A DNA stretch of 64,000 nt from Hyphomicrobiaceae bacterium (GCA_947472885.1 CANJBX010000001.1:1-64000), one strand, 5' to 3'. Positions 25,828-34,381 are shown, counted from the stretch's first letter. The notes: a model not told the origin generated them from the letters alone. Translations and numbers: made by a program.

Positions 25828-26607
25828 CTACCGATACAGCCCGTCAAACAACGGAATGCTGACAATCGCCGCCAACGCGACGATGACATAGGCGACCTGC
25901 CGGTAGGTCGTGTCCGACGATCCGCGGAAGAAGCGCGCCCCGACCACCATCGAAACCCAGAATGCAGGTCCCAGCATCAGCGCGAAGGCCAGCACCTGGG
26001 GCGTCAGCACGCCCTGGATCGCGTAAGCAACGATCAGCGCCGCGCCGTTGAGGACGAAATACACCAGCAGGTTGGCGCGAATGACAATCGGCGGTGATTT
26101 GCTCGACAGCCAGTAGATGATGACGGCCGGCCCGCCGACCTGCACCGCGCCCGCGCCGACACCCGCGATGAAGCCGACGCCGAGTTTGGTCGGCAGACCG
26201 GGCTCGCGCGTATAACGCCAGCCCGACAGCAGCACGGCGAGCAGGCCCAGCACGAGGACCGAGATCAGCCAGCGCAGCGCAACCGGATCGGCAAACAGCA
26301 GCAGATAGGTGCCGAACGGCACGCCGATGGCGGCCATGATCGACAGTGGCGTGACATCGCTCCAGTTGCAGATCTTGCGCGACACGATGGCAAACGGCAG
26401 CCCGCTGACGAAGTCGAGCAACAGCAGCGTACCTGCGGCAACGCGCGGGCCGAACAGCGCCGCCATCAGCGGAATATAAATCAGCGCCGAGCCGAAACCG
26501 GAAAAGCCGCGCACCACGCCGGACAAAGCGGCGATGCCCATGGCAAGCCAGAACCGCTGGTCGGCCAGCAGCGCCGTGAAAGTTTCGGTGGTGGGGAGTT
26601 CAATCAC
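25828..26607 (-). CDS. TSUP-family permease (TauE/SafE type)
   Basis: A 259-residue membrane protein with about eight hydrophobic helices. 'SGVVRGFSGFGSALIYIPLM' is the typical N-terminal motif of TSUP proteins, and 'VGFIAGVGAGAVQVGGPAVIIYWLSSK' is the conserved second-repeat motif. Family members export sulfite or organosulfonates, but many are unassigned. The start is GTG 26607, overlapped by a tandem 13-bp repeat (26604-26629) that may affect initiation. It is convergent with yebC. Confidence 0.87.
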   Translation of the reverse strand: MIELPTTETFTALLADQRFWLAMGIAALSGVVRGFSGFGSALIYIPLMAALFGPRVAAGTLLLLDFVSGLPFAIVSRKICNWSDVTPLSIMAAIGVPFGTYLLLFADPVALRWLISVLVLGLLAVLLSGWRYTREPGLPTKLGVGFIAGVGAGAVQVGGPAVIIYWLSSKSPPIVIRANLLVYFVLNGAALIVAYAIQGVLTPQVLAFALMLGPAFWVSMVVGARFFRGSSDTTYRQVAYVIVALAAIVSIPLFDGLYR

Positions 26608-26629
26608 GAAGTTAAATCACAAAGTTAAA
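26604..26629. repeat. Tandem 13-bp repeat over the TSUP start
   Basis: TCACGAAGTTAAA (26604-26616) is followed directly by TCACAAAGTTAAA (26617-26629), one mismatch apart. It covers the GTG start and leader of the minus-strand TSUP gene. Confidence 0.6.
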
Positions 26630-26756
26630 TTACTTGGCTGCCGCAAACGCGTGAAGTCGCAACCCTCTCTAGCAGGCCCGAGCAGGCCCGTCCCGCATGC
26701 GCGATGCGCGCGGGCGCGCCATGCACACCCGCGCGAATAGCCATCGGGAATACAGT

Positions 26757-26915
26757 CTAGTGCGGCTTTTCGTTTTCCGGTTTGGCAGAGTTCTCGAATG
26801 CGCCCTTGAGCTTGTCGCCGTGCGGCTTGGTTTCCTTGCTCGGTTGCGCAATGTTTCCGGCGTTTTTGGTCTCGCCCGCCATCGCATCGTCCTGTTTCGG
26901 CTTGAGTTCACCCAT
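26757..26915 (-). CDS. Small hydrophilic hypothetical protein
   Basis: The 52-residue product is rich in Lys, Glu, Gly and Pro ('MGELKPKQDDAMAGETKNAG...'). It has no hydrophobic segment and no domain I recognise. Stress-related disordered proteins have this composition, but nothing else supports that. I chose ATG 26915 because 'MGELKPKQ' starts the low-complexity body; an upstream in-frame start at 26954 exists. It is divergent from ruvC. Confidence 0.45.
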   Translation of the reverse strand: MGELKPKQDDAMAGETKNAGNIAQPSKETKPHGDKLKGAFENSAKPENEKPH

Positions 26916-27038
26916 CACATTGCCCTTTCGGTTCCGTATGTTAGCCCATGACAACGGGCAGGGAGGCCGGTTGGTTCCAGCCGGAAAACCGCACCGTTAG
27001 GTGTCGGGCGAAAGCGCGGATTGCGCTATGTAAGGACC

Positions 27039-27548
27039 ATGAGCGTGCGCCCGATTCGCATTATCGGCATCGATCCGGGCCTCCGCCGCACTGGCTGGGG
27101 CATTATCGAGACCTCGGGCAATCGCCTGAGCTATATCGCCTGTGGCTCGGTAGAACCCGATCCCAAGGCGGATCTCGCCTTGCGGCTCCTCGGCATTCAC
27201 GACGGGCTTGCGAAAATTCTCGCGCAGTTCACACCCGACGAAGCCGCGGTTGAACTGACCTTCGTCAACCGCGATCCGGCGATCTCGCTCAAGCTCGGCC
27301 AGGCGCGCGGCATCGCCATGCTGGCGCCGGCGATTGCAGGCGTCAGCGTTGCCGAATACGCGGCGAATCTCGTCAAGAAAACCATCGTCGGCGCGGGCCA
27401 TGCCGAAAAAGCGCAGATCCGCGTCATGATCGGCGTGCTGCTGCCCAAGGCCGATCCGAAATCCGAAGACGCCGCCGACGCGCTCGCCATCGCGGTGACG
27501 CATGCGCATCACCGCACGAGCATTTTGCTGAAAGCCGCGGCGTCATGA
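27039..27548 (+). CDS. ruvC: Holliday junction resolvase RuvC
   Basis: A 169-residue endonuclease that cuts Holliday junctions with RuvAB. The first catalytic Asp is in '[16 protein letters not shown]', the catalytic Glu in '[12 protein letters not shown]', and the last acidic pair in '[17 protein letters not shown]'. '[15 protein letters not shown]' is family-typical. The start is set by TAAGGA just before ATG 27039. It is followed by a repeat of about 125 bp before ruvA, so co-transcription must pass through it. Confidence 0.95.
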   Translation: MSVRPIRIIGIDPGLRRTGWGIIETSGNRLSYIACGSVEPDPKADLALRLLGIHDGLAKILAQFTPDEAAVELTFVNRDPAISLKLGQARGIAMLAPAIAGVSVAEYAANLVKKTIVGAGHAEKAQIRVMIGVLLPKADPKSEDAADALAIAVTHAHHRTSILLKAAAS

Positions 27549-27594
27549 TCGGTTCTTCTCAGTTTTTGTCATTCCGGCGCACGCCACGCGGGTG

Positions 27595-27724
27595 GTGTCA
27601 TCCCTCCCACGCTTGCGGGGGAGGGTGGCGGCCTCTGGCCGCCGGGTGGGGGCGCTTTCCCCGACAAGCCCCACCCGTCCGCTCGCCTGCGCTCGCGTCC
27701 ACCCTCCCCTTGCAGGGGAGGGAT
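27595..27724. repeat. Palindromic repeat between ruvC and ruvA
   Basis: 'ccctcccacgcttgcggggg' and the terminal 'cctccccttgcaggggagg' form inverted arms; a small hairpin GGCGGCctctGGCCGCC lies inside. The pattern is the common 'CCCTCCCC...GGGGAGGG' repeat of Hyphomicrobiales. It ends six bases before the ruvA start, so its right arm supplies the GGGAGG ribosome-binding site of ruvA. Confidence 0.7.
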
Positions 27725-27729
27725 AAAAG

Positions 27730-28347
27730 ATGATCGGCAAGCTCAAAGGCACGCTCGACAGCTACGGCGAGGACTTCATCATCATCGACGTCCATGGCGT
27801 CGGCTACATGGTGCATTGCTCGGCGCGCACGTTGCAATCGCTGCCGGCTGCGGGTGAGGCCGTCGCGCTCGCCATCGAGACCCATGTGCGCGAAGACCAG
27901 ATCAAGCTGTTTGGCTTCACTTCCGAACTTGAGCGCGAATGGTTCCGCCTGTTGCAGACCGTGCAGGGCGTCGGCACCAAAGTCGCGCTGGCCATTCTTT
28001 CGACCCTCAAGCCCGCCGATCTCGCCACCGCCATTGCGCTGCGCGACAAGGCGGCGATTGTGCGCTCGCCTGGCGTCGGCCCGAAGGTCGGCGAGCGCAT
28101 CGTGACGGAACTCAAGGACAAGGCGCCGGCCTACGCCGACGTCGATCCGGCGATCATGAAACTGTCCGGCGACATCGACGACCGCCGCGCGCCGCGCGCG
28201 GTGTCGGATGCGGTGTCGGCGCTGGTCAATCTCGGTTATGGCCAGCCGCAGGCCGCTGCGGCCATCGCCGCCGCCGCGCGCGAAGCCGGCGAGGGCGCGG
28301 AAGTGAAGGTGCTGATCCGGCTGGGACTGAAGGATTTGGGTAAGTGA
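27730..28347 (+). CDS. ruvA: Holliday junction branch migration protein RuvA
   Basis: A 205-residue protein with the usual three domains: the OB-fold '[26 protein letters not shown]', two HhH motifs ('[17 protein letters not shown]' and '[19 protein letters not shown]'), and the C-terminal domain near '[22 protein letters not shown]' that binds RuvB. It tetramerises on the Holliday junction. The ribosome site GGGAGG is inside the preceding repeat. Its stop codon overlaps the GTG of the next gene. Confidence 0.95.
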   Translation: MIGKLKGTLDSYGEDFIIIDVHGVGYMVHCSARTLQSLPAAGEAVALAIETHVREDQIKLFGFTSELEREWFRLLQTVQGVGTKVALAILSTLKPADLATAIALRDKAAIVRSPGVGPKVGERIVTELKDKAPAYADVDPAIMKLSGDIDDRRAPRAVSDAVSALVNLGYGQPQAAAAIAAAAREAGEGAEVKVLIRLGLKDLGK

Positions 28348-28877
28348 GCCAGTTGGCAGAGTCGCGCTCATCATCGATACGAACATCGTGGGGCGTTGCG
28401 CTTCTCGGCTGGAACGCTTTGCGTGTCATTTTTATCTTTTTTGCGGGGGGTGTTTTTCTAGCGTTGGCTGCTGACGTGGTTGTGCTAGCAGGCAGTTGGG
28501 CACTAAATGCCATCTATCCTAATAAACTCGGCCAAATGACCGGAGATACATTGAAAGTTTTGCCTGCGTCTCCCTATCTTGCTTTTACTGTTCTTTTCTA
28601 TTTTAAGGGCCAGTTCGTAAATACTCTTTTTGCATTGCTTTCGTTCGCTGTTCTTCAGCGTGTTTCATTTTGGACGATGATTGTTGCTGCTCCGATTGTG
28701 GCCTACGCGTTCGAACACAGCTTTGCGGCCGACTGGTATTGGGAAACTGCTAGGCCATCTTTGGGGCTGACCAAATTTCTTGCGCTGTTGGCGCACCAGT
28801 TATTTGTGACGATTATTTGCTGCTCCTTATTGAAGGCGGGTAAATTGCGCAACAAGAGGCGTAGTGATCCGCAATGA
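28344..28877 (+). CDS. Unknown membrane protein inserted between ruvA and ruvB
   Basis: The 177-residue product has about four hydrophobic segments (roughly 30-52, 72-92, 96-118 and 140-160). It carries no motif I recognise. The start GTG 28344 overlaps the ruvA stop (GTGA), and its end overlaps the ruvB start by four bases, so it is translationally coupled to both. Codon use is much more AT-rich than its neighbours (many TTT, ATT, TTG, AAT codons). This suggests a foreign origin, even though the junctions are exact. Its function is unknown. Confidence 0.75.
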   Translation: MSQLAESRSSSIRTSWGVALLGWNALRVIFIFFAGGVFLALAADVVVLAGSWALNAIYPNKLGQMTGDTLKVLPASPYLAFTVLFYFKGQFVNTLFALLSFAVLQRVSFWTMIVAAPIVAYAFEHSFAADWYWETARPSLGLTKFLALLAHQLFVTIICCSLLKAGKLRNKRRSDPQ

Positions 28878-29920
28878 ACACACCCCCCAAACGCATCGTC
28901 ACGCCCGAGCGCCGCGAGGAAGACACCGGCGAGACGTCGCTGCGTCCGTTGCAGCTTTCCGAATTCATCGGCCAGCAGCAGGCGCGCAAGAACCTCTCCG
29001 TGTTCATCGACGCCGCGCGCGCGCGCAAGGAAGCGCTCGACCATGTGCTGTTTGTCGGCCCGCCGGGCCTCGGCAAGACCACGCTGGCGCAGATCGTCGC
29101 GCGCGAACTCGGCGTCAACTTCCGTTCCACTTCAGGCCCTGTGATCGCCAAGGCCGGCGATCTCGCCGCGCTGCTGACCAATCTCGAAGAGCGCGATGTA
29201 TTGTTCATCGACGAAATCCACCGGCTCAACCCGGCGGTGGAGGAAGTTCTTTATCCCGCGATGGAGGACTTCCAGCTCGATCTCATCATTGGCGATGGCC
29301 CCGCCGCGCGTTCGGTGAAGATCGATCTCGCCAAGTTCACGCTGGTCGGCGCGACGACGCGCGCGGGCCTACTCACCAATCCGCTGCGCGACCGCTTCGG
29401 CATTCCGATCCGGCTAAATTTCTATACCGAGGCCGAGCTCGAACTCATCGTCACGCGCGGCGCGCGCGTTCTTGGCATCGGCATGGGCAAGGACGGCGCG
29501 CAGGAAATCGCCCGCCGTGCGCGCGGCACGCCGCGTGTGGCGGGCAGGCTGTTGCGCCGCGTGCGCGATTTCGCGCATTCGGAAGGCGCTTCGAGCGTGG
29601 ACCGCAAGGTCGCCGACCGCGCACTGCTGGCGCTGGAGGTCGATGCGGAGGGGCTCGATGCCATGGACCGCCGCTACATCGACCTGATCGCGAAGAACTA
29701 CGGCGGCGGGCCGGTCGGTATCGAGACCATCGCCGCCGCGCTGTCGGAGCCGCGCGACGCCATCGAAGACATCATCGAGCCGTTTTTGCTGCAGAAGGGT
29801 TTTATCCAGCGCACGCCGCGCGGACGTCTGCTCACCGGCCACGCCTTCAAGCACCTCGGCCTTGCCGAGCCGCCGCGCGATGCGTCGCAGATGGGGATGT
29901 TTGCAAGCGATGATGAGTAA
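28874..29920 (+). CDS. ruvB: Holliday junction ATPase RuvB
   Basis: A 348-residue AAA+ ATPase that drives branch migration. Walker A is '[22 protein letters not shown]', Walker B '[13 protein letters not shown]', sensor 1 region '[20 protein letters not shown]' and the winged-helix C-terminus ends '[15 protein letters not shown]'. It overlaps the preceding membrane gene by four bases, and ybgC starts three bases after its stop. Confidence 0.97.
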   Translation: MNTPPKRIVTPERREEDTGETSLRPLQLSEFIGQQQARKNLSVFIDAARARKEALDHVLFVGPPGLGKTTLAQIVARELGVNFRSTSGPVIAKAGDLAALLTNLEERDVLFIDEIHRLNPAVEEVLYPAMEDFQLDLIIGDGPAARSVKIDLAKFTLVGATTRAGLLTNPLRDRFGIPIRLNFYTEAELELIVTRGARVLGIGMGKDGAQEIARRARGTPRVAGRLLRRVRDFAHSEGASSVDRKVADRALLALEVDAEGLDAMDRRYIDLIAKNYGGGPVGIETIAAALSEPRDAIEDIIEPFLLQKGFIQRTPRGRLLTGHAFKHLGLAEPPRDASQMGMFASDDE

Positions 29921-29923
29921 GGC

Positions 29924-30394
29924 ATGACAAGCGACACCTCCCTCGACGGCTTCATCCGCGACGGCAGGCACCATCAGCGCGTGCGCGTCTATTATGAGGA
30001 CACCGATTTCACCGGCATCGTCTATCACGCCAACTACCTGCGCTACATGGAGCGCGGCCGGACCAACTACCTGCGGCTGATCGGCGCCGACCATCGCGTG
30101 CTGTTCGAAGAGACCCAGAAGGAAGCGCCGGGGTTCGCTTTCGTCGTCCGCGCCATGACCATCGACTATCTCAAGCCCGCGAAGATGGATGACATTCTGG
30201 AAGTCGTCACCCATCCCGGCGAGGTGAAGGGCGCGTCCATTGTGCTCAAGCAAAAGGTGATGCGCGGTGAGGAATTGCTGGTCGCGTCCGATGTGCGCGT
30301 GGCGTTCGTGTCCGGTGGCCGTGCGCGGCCGATCCCGAAGCCGCTGCGGATTGCGATGGCGGCGGACAAGGAAGTGGCGGGGGAAGTGGGCTAA
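29924..30394 (+). CDS. ybgC: Tol-Pal-associated acyl-CoA thioesterase YbgC
   Basis: A 156-residue hotdog-fold thioesterase. 'VYYEDTDFTGIVYHANYLRYMERGRTNYLR' is the 4HBT motif, with the catalytic Asp in 'EDTDFTG' and the conserved His in 'YHANYLRY'. It hydrolyses acyl-CoA or acyl-ACP linked to membrane lipid metabolism. In many bacteria it leads the tol-pal operon; here it is linked to ruvB and separated from tolQ by about 5.7 kb. Confidence 0.93.
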   Translation: MTSDTSLDGFIRDGRHHQRVRVYYEDTDFTGIVYHANYLRYMERGRTNYLRLIGADHRVLFEETQKEAPGFAFVVRAMTIDYLKPAKMDDILEVVTHPGEVKGASIVLKQKVMRGEELLVASDVRVAFVSGGRARPIPKPLRIAMAADKEVAGEVG

Positions 30395-30414
30395 CACTGC
30401 TTCCGCAAACACCG

Positions 30415-30553
30415 CTCTCGTGTCCCGGCGAAACGGAGCGCGCTTGCGCGCGAAGTGCGAGCCGGGACCCAGGGCTGAAAACGCCGTGCTGAGTTTGTAG
30501 CCCTGGGTCCCGGATCATCGCGCCGCGTTGCGGCGCTTGTCCGGGACACGAGA
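30415..30553. repeat. Palindromic repeat family A, copy 4
   Basis: Left CTCTCGTGTCCCGGCG, inner GGGACCCAGGGCT and CCCTGGGTCCCGGATC, right CCGGGACACGAGAG. It lies between the convergent ybgC and LLM-monooxygenase genes. Confidence 0.8.
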
Positions 30554-30567
30554 GCATTGATGACGCG

Positions 30568-31908
30568 CTATTCCGCCGCCATCTGCTTCCTGAAAAACTG
30601 GTTCTCCGGCCGCGGCAATCCCAGATTCTCGCGCAGCGTCTTGCCCTCATACTCCTTGCGGAAAATCCCGCGCCGCTGCAGCTCCGGCACCACGCGTTCG
30701 ACGAAATCGACGACGCCACCCGGCTGATACGGGAACATGATGGTGAAGCCGTCGGAAGCGTTCGTCATCAGCCACTCTTCCATCTGGTCGGCGATCATTT
30801 CGGGTGTGCCCAACACCGTCGCGCCGGAATAGCCAGCGAGCCGCTGCGCAAGCTGGCGCACCGTAAGGTTCTCGCGACGCGCCAATTCGATGACGCGCGC
30901 GCGGCCTGATTTCGAGGCATTGGTTTCCGGAATTTCCGGCAGCAGGCCATCCGGATCGAACTTCGATGCGTCGTGCCCAAGCGAGATCGAGAGCGATCCG
31001 ATTGCGTTTGCATAGTTCACGAGGCTGTCGAGTTTGGCGCGCTTTTCTTGCGCCTCCTCGAGGCTCTCGCCGACCACAACGAAACAGGACGGCAGGATCT
31101 TGATGTGGTCCGGGTTGCGTCCGAGCTTTTTCGCCCGGCCCTTGACGTCGGCATAGAACGTGCGGCCCGCCTCGATGCTCCCATGCGAAGTGAACACTGC
31201 TTCCGCGGTTTCTGCGGCAAGCTGACGTCCGTCGTCCGACGCGCCGGCCTGCACGATCACCGGCCAGCCCTGGATCGGCCGCGCGATGTTGAGCGGGCCT
31301 TTCACGGAGAGATGCTCGCCCTTGTGGTTGAGCGTGTGCATTTTCTCAGGGTCGAAGAAGATACCGCTATCGACATCGCGGATGAAGGCGTCGTCCGCCC
31401 ATGAATCCCACAGGCCGGTGACGACGTCGTAGAATTCGCGGGCGCGCTGATAGCGGTCGTGATGCTCCATGTGTTCTTCGAGGCCGAAGTTGAGCGCGGC
31501 GTCGGGATTGGAAGTCGTCACGACGTTCCAGCCCGCGCGCCCGCCGGAAATATGGTCGAGCGAGGCGAAGCGCCGCGCGATGTGGTACGGCGCGTCAAAC
31601 GTCGTCGAAGCTGTGGCGACGAGGCCGATGTTGTTTGTCGCCTGCGACAGCGCGGACAACAGCGTGAATGGCTCGAAGGAAGTTGAGGTGTGGCTGCGCT
31701 TGAGCGCATCCATGGGCATGTTCAGCACGGCCATGTGGTCGGCCATGAAGAAAGCGTCGAACTTGCCGCGCTCCAGCGTCTGGATCATTTCCTTGGTGTG
31801 CTGGAAATTGAAATTCATGTCCGGCCATGCGCCGGGATAGCGCCACGCGCCGGCGTGGATGGAGGCGGGGCGCATGAACGCGCCGAGATGGAGTTGACGC
31901 TTTGCCAT
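30568..31908 (-). CDS. LLM-class flavin-dependent monooxygenase (NtaA/SnaA/DszA type)
   Basis: A 446-residue FMNH2-dependent monooxygenase. 'MAKRQLHLGAFMRPASIHAGAWRYPGAWPDMNFNF' is the classic N-terminus of this group, and 'DHISGGRAGWNVVTTSNPDAALNFG' and 'PVIVQAGASDDGRQLAAETAEAVFTS' are conserved motifs. Homologues attack nitrilotriacetate, dibenzothiophene sulfone and other sulfur or nitrogen compounds. They need a separate flavin reductase, which is not in this window. ATG 31908 is chosen over 31917 because AGGA lies nine bases upstream. Confidence 0.9.
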   Translation of the reverse strand: MAKRQLHLGAFMRPASIHAGAWRYPGAWPDMNFNFQHTKEMIQTLERGKFDAFFMADHMAVLNMPMDALKRSHTSTSFEPFTLLSALSQATNNIGLVATASTTFDAPYHIARRFASLDHISGGRAGWNVVTTSNPDAALNFGLEEHMEHHDRYQRAREFYDVVTGLWDSWADDAFIRDVDSGIFFDPEKMHTLNHKGEHLSVKGPLNIARPIQGWPVIVQAGASDDGRQLAAETAEAVFTSHGSIEAGRTFYADVKGRAKKLGRNPDHIKILPSCFVVVGESLEEAQEKRAKLDSLVNYANAIGSLSISLGHDASKFDPDGLLPEIPETNASKSGRARVIELARRENLTVRQLAQRLAGYSGATVLGTPEMIADQMEEWLMTNASDGFTIMFPYQPGGVVDFVERVVPELQRRGIFRKEYEGKTLRENLGLPRPENQFFRKQMAAE

Positions 31909-32068
31909 GACGAGCATTCCTGTCGCGGACGATGACCTGAATATAGGCGCAAGTTCGCAGATGCGAAACGGCAGGCGGATGGTGCGCGATCAAGAATTAT
32001 TGTGAGAAATTTTATCCATGGGTGCGGCCTGCGGCAGATTAAATCCCCGCTGCCTGCTTCAAAAACAG

Positions 32069-32211
32069 CTCTCGTGTCCCGGACGGTACGCAGGACCGAT
32101 CCGGGACCCAGGGCCAGAATCTCAAATCAAAGTCATGAGCGGGCAGTTGCGTTTGCCGCCTTGGGTCCCGGATCTTCGCGCGCGTTGCGCGCTCGTCCGG
32201 GACACGAGAGC
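32069..32211. repeat. Palindromic repeat family A, copy 5
   Basis: Left CTCTCGTGTCCCGGACGG, inner GATCCGGGACCCAGGGCC and GGGTCCCGGATCTTC, right GTCCGGGACACGAGAG. It lies between the antitoxin and LLM-monooxygenase genes. Confidence 0.8.
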
Positions 32212-32264
32212 GGTGCCGTTGCGAGGAGCGCACGCTCTCGTCACACCGCCTCAACAAGACGCTG

Positions 32265-32552
32265 CTAGGCAACGGCTTCCATGATTTCCTTGGGCCGCCG
32301 CTTGATCGCCAGCAAATAGGCCAGCGCCGGCGCATCGGGTGCGCGGCGTCCCTGTTCCCAATTTTTGAGCGTCGGAAGCGGAATGCGATACGCGGCGGCA
32401 AAACGGTGCTGCGACATGCGCAGCGAACGGCGGATCGCTTTTACGTCGGGGATTTTCATCTTGGTGACGCGGACGCCCTTTACCCGGCGGCCTTCGGCAT
32501 GCGCGGCCGCTTGCGAAAGACTTTCGATCAACTCTTTTCCGAACCTGGCCAT
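32265..32552 (-). CDS. Type II antitoxin, XRE/HTH (NadS/HigA-like)
   Basis: A 95-residue helix-turn-helix protein. 'PDVKAIRRSLRMSQHRFAAAYRIPLPTLKNWEQGRRAPDAPALAYLLAIKR' is a clear Cro/CI-type HTH. Family members bind their own promoter and neutralise a RelE/HigB-like toxin. It lies 22 bp downstream of the toxin gene, the order used by higBA-type pairs. The start is at ATG 32552 where 'MARFGKELIESL' begins. Confidence 0.85.
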   Translation of the reverse strand: MARFGKELIESLSQAAAHAEGRRVKGVRVTKMKIPDVKAIRRSLRMSQHRFAAAYRIPLPTLKNWEQGRRAPDAPALAYLLAIKRRPKEIMEAVA

Positions 32553-32574
32553 GTTCACCGTTCCACTTTCCGTT

Positions 32575-32907
32575 TCAGCCCTTGAGAATACCGGCGAGTT
32601 TGCGCACGGCCCGCTTCTCATCGGCGGTCAGGTTTTCGCGCTGCGCCTTGGCGTACACCATCAGCAGATACAGCGGGCGATCCGGGTCGTGGTAGAAATA
32701 GATCACCCGCGCTCCGCCGCGTTTGCCCGTTCCGGTGCGCGCCCACCTGATCTTTCGCACGCCGCCCGTTTCAGGGATCACGTCGCCTGCATCGGGGTTG
32801 GCTGCGATGAAATCCACGAAGGCCACGCGCTCGTCTTCGTCCCAGACCACGTCGGCCTGGCGCACGAAAAGAGGGGTCTCCGCAACCGTCAGGAGTTTTC
32901 GCGGCAC
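32575..32907 (-). CDS. Type II toxin, RelE/HigB-like
   Basis: The product (about 110 residues) has the RelE/HigB-like pattern 'DERVAFVDFIAANPDAGDVIPETGGVRKIRWARTGTGKRGGARVIYFYHDPDRPLYLLMVYAKAQRENLTADEKRAVRKL'. Family toxins are mRNA interferases. The start is uncertain: GTG 32907 is provisional and no ribosome site is obvious. The longer frame runs through a palindromic repeat ('MAGLVPAIHV' peptide), so an upstream start is unlikely. It pairs with the HTH gene downstream. Confidence 0.8.
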   Translation of the reverse strand: MPRKLLTVAETPLFVRQADVVWDEDERVAFVDFIAANPDAGDVIPETGGVRKIRWARTGTGKRGGARVIYFYHDPDRPLYLLMVYAKAQRENLTADEKRAVRKLAGILKG

Positions 32908-32955
32908 CGCCGCAGTGTACGCCAATGGCGTCCATTCTGCAACAAGCAAGACGTG

Positions 32956-32983
32956 GATGGCCGGGACAAGCCCGGCCATGACG
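32956..32983. repeat. Palindromic repeat family B, copy 2
   Basis: An exact 27-base match to the core at 4996-5022. It lies just upstream of the toxin gene. Confidence 0.75.
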
Positions 32984-33028
32984 TAGATAAATTGGCCGCT
33001 AGTTAGATTGCGAATTGCGCCGTTTAGT

Positions 33029-34042
33029 TCACTGCCACGCCGCAAACGCCATGCCGCTTCCCGTTCCCGCTTCGGAGCGATAGCACGGCACATAGTCGAG
33101 CAGGTCCATCTTCAGCTTCGTCTCGGCGAGGATGCCGGCGGTGACGAGCCAGTTCTTGGTCTCCGACGTGCCGGAGCGGAAGTGAATGTCCGGCTCCGCC
33201 ATCAGCGTCTTGTGGTCGCCCTTGAGCATGGCGTCGAGCAGGCGGCGGTCCATGTCCTCATCGACGACGAAGTGCGACACGCCGCCGGAAGCAGCAACCG
33301 CGATGCGCTCGTTGCCCTTCCACGACTGGATGGCGCGGCCGATGGCGCGGCCGAATTCGAAGCAGCGCTTCGGCGTGGGCTGGTTCGGCGGATAGTAGGT
33401 GTTGACCATCACGGGGATCAGCGGCACCGGCCTGCTCTTGAGTACGCGGCGATAGATAAAGCCGTAGGAATGTCCGAGCTGGCGAAGCTGGCCGTTGTCG
33501 GACGGCTGTTCGCCGATGGCGGTGACGTCGAAATCCTGCTGCACGACGTTGTGCACGATGTGCGAGGCGAGGCTGGTCGGGCAGGGATAGGTCTCGTCCT
33601 TCTGCGGGTAATAAATTTTCATCGCGTAGCCGTTGCCGCGCGAGGTTTTTTCTTCCTCTTCTTCCCTGGTCAGCGCGCGGTTGAACACCTGCTTGCCATG
33701 GAAGATCGAGAACGTCGGCTGGATATCGTTGAGGAACCATTCGTGATGGTCGTCGCCGACGATCAGGATGGCGTCCGGGTTCACCTTGGCGATTTTCTCG
33801 CCGATGACGTCGAGCTGTTTCTGGCAGCGCGCGTCGCGTTCGATGCGCACAGGGATCGCGTTCTGCTGCTCGAAGTGTTCGCCCTTGCGCAGCTCATAGA
33901 GCTTTTCGAAATTGAACGTGCCGTCGCGAAACGCCAGTTCCTGATTCTTGCGGTCGACGTTCGCGCGCAGGTCCCATTGATCCGGCGGCGTTGCCAGCAG
34001 GGGGCCATGGGACGTTCCAAACCCGAAAACGATCTCAGCCAT
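33029..34042 (-). CDS. Class III extradiol ring-cleavage dioxygenase (LigB-like)
   Basis: A 337-residue protein of the LigB/protocatechuate 4,5-dioxygenase beta-subunit family, which uses Fe(II) to open catechol-type rings. 'GFGTSHGPLLATPPDQW' includes the first Fe-ligand His, and 'DAILIVGDDHHEWF' the second His region. 'VAASGGVSHFVVDEDMDRRLL' is the C-terminal conserved part. The alpha subunit (LigA) is not beside it, so it could be a single-chain enzyme. ATG 34042 ('MAEIVFGFG') is chosen; the open frame extends upstream without similarity. It is divergent from tetR at 34379. Confidence 0.85.
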   Translation of the reverse strand: MAEIVFGFGTSHGPLLATPPDQWDLRANVDRKNQELAFRDGTFNFEKLYELRKGEHFEQQNAIPVRIERDARCQKQLDVIGEKIAKVNPDAILIVGDDHHEWFLNDIQPTFSIFHGKQVFNRALTREEEEEKTSRGNGYAMKIYYPQKDETYPCPTSLASHIVHNVVQQDFDVTAIGEQPSDNGQLRQLGHSYGFIYRRVLKSRPVPLIPVMVNTYYPPNQPTPKRCFEFGRAIGRAIQSWKGNERIAVAASGGVSHFVVDEDMDRRLLDAMLKGDHKTLMAEPDIHFRSGTSETKNWLVTAGILAETKLKMDLLDYVPCYRSEAGTGSGMAFAAWQ

Positions 34043-34378
34043 TGTTGTTCTCCACTTTGCGCGAATTAAGCACACGGGGTCCGCGCGCGGTATCACCCTG
34101 GCGCATGATATAGGTGCGCGGTTTGGGTGCGCCCTTCGGATGTGGGTCGTGGGCGCGTCATTCGGCCCGTTCCCTGTTCCGTAAAAAGCGGAATAAGGCC
34201 CGGATTTTTAAAAATCGGAATAAGCGCGGGGAGGCGAAACGGCGGATGCTGGCCGGTCCCGCGCAGGCCGGCGGCGTGATACTGCGTGGTCTTGGCCGGT
34301 CTTATTCCGCTCCGGCTTGACCGGCAGACCGGCAGTTCCGTTCGACTTGCAAGCCGAACTCATGTAAACGCCTTTTAC
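34043..34378. other. Divergent promoter region between ligB-like and tetR
   Basis: These 336 bases hold several 'GGAATAA/TTATTCC' motifs (34187-34223 and 34302-34308) and one copy of a direct repeat (34292-34310). No gene is visible. The promoter of the dioxygenase gene must be here. Confidence 0.5.
34292..34310 (+). repeat. Direct repeat flanking tetR, copy 1
   Basis: TTGGCCGGTCTTATTCCGC recurs at 35103-35122 with one extra T. The two copies flank the tetR gene about 810 bp apart. Confidence 0.6.
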
Positions 34379-34381
34379 ATG
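34361..34381. promoter_or_regulatory. Candidate TetR operator over the tetR start codon
   Basis: A perfect 8-bp inverted repeat, CATGTAAA and TTTACATG, is separated by five bases and covers the ATG of the TetR gene. This fits an autoregulatory operator, but other regulators could use it. Confidence 0.6.

Noticed and set aside
32908-33093. Upstream extension of the toxin gene
   Set aside because: It contains the 'MAGLVPAI' peptide of the palindromic repeat and overlaps the LigB gene end.
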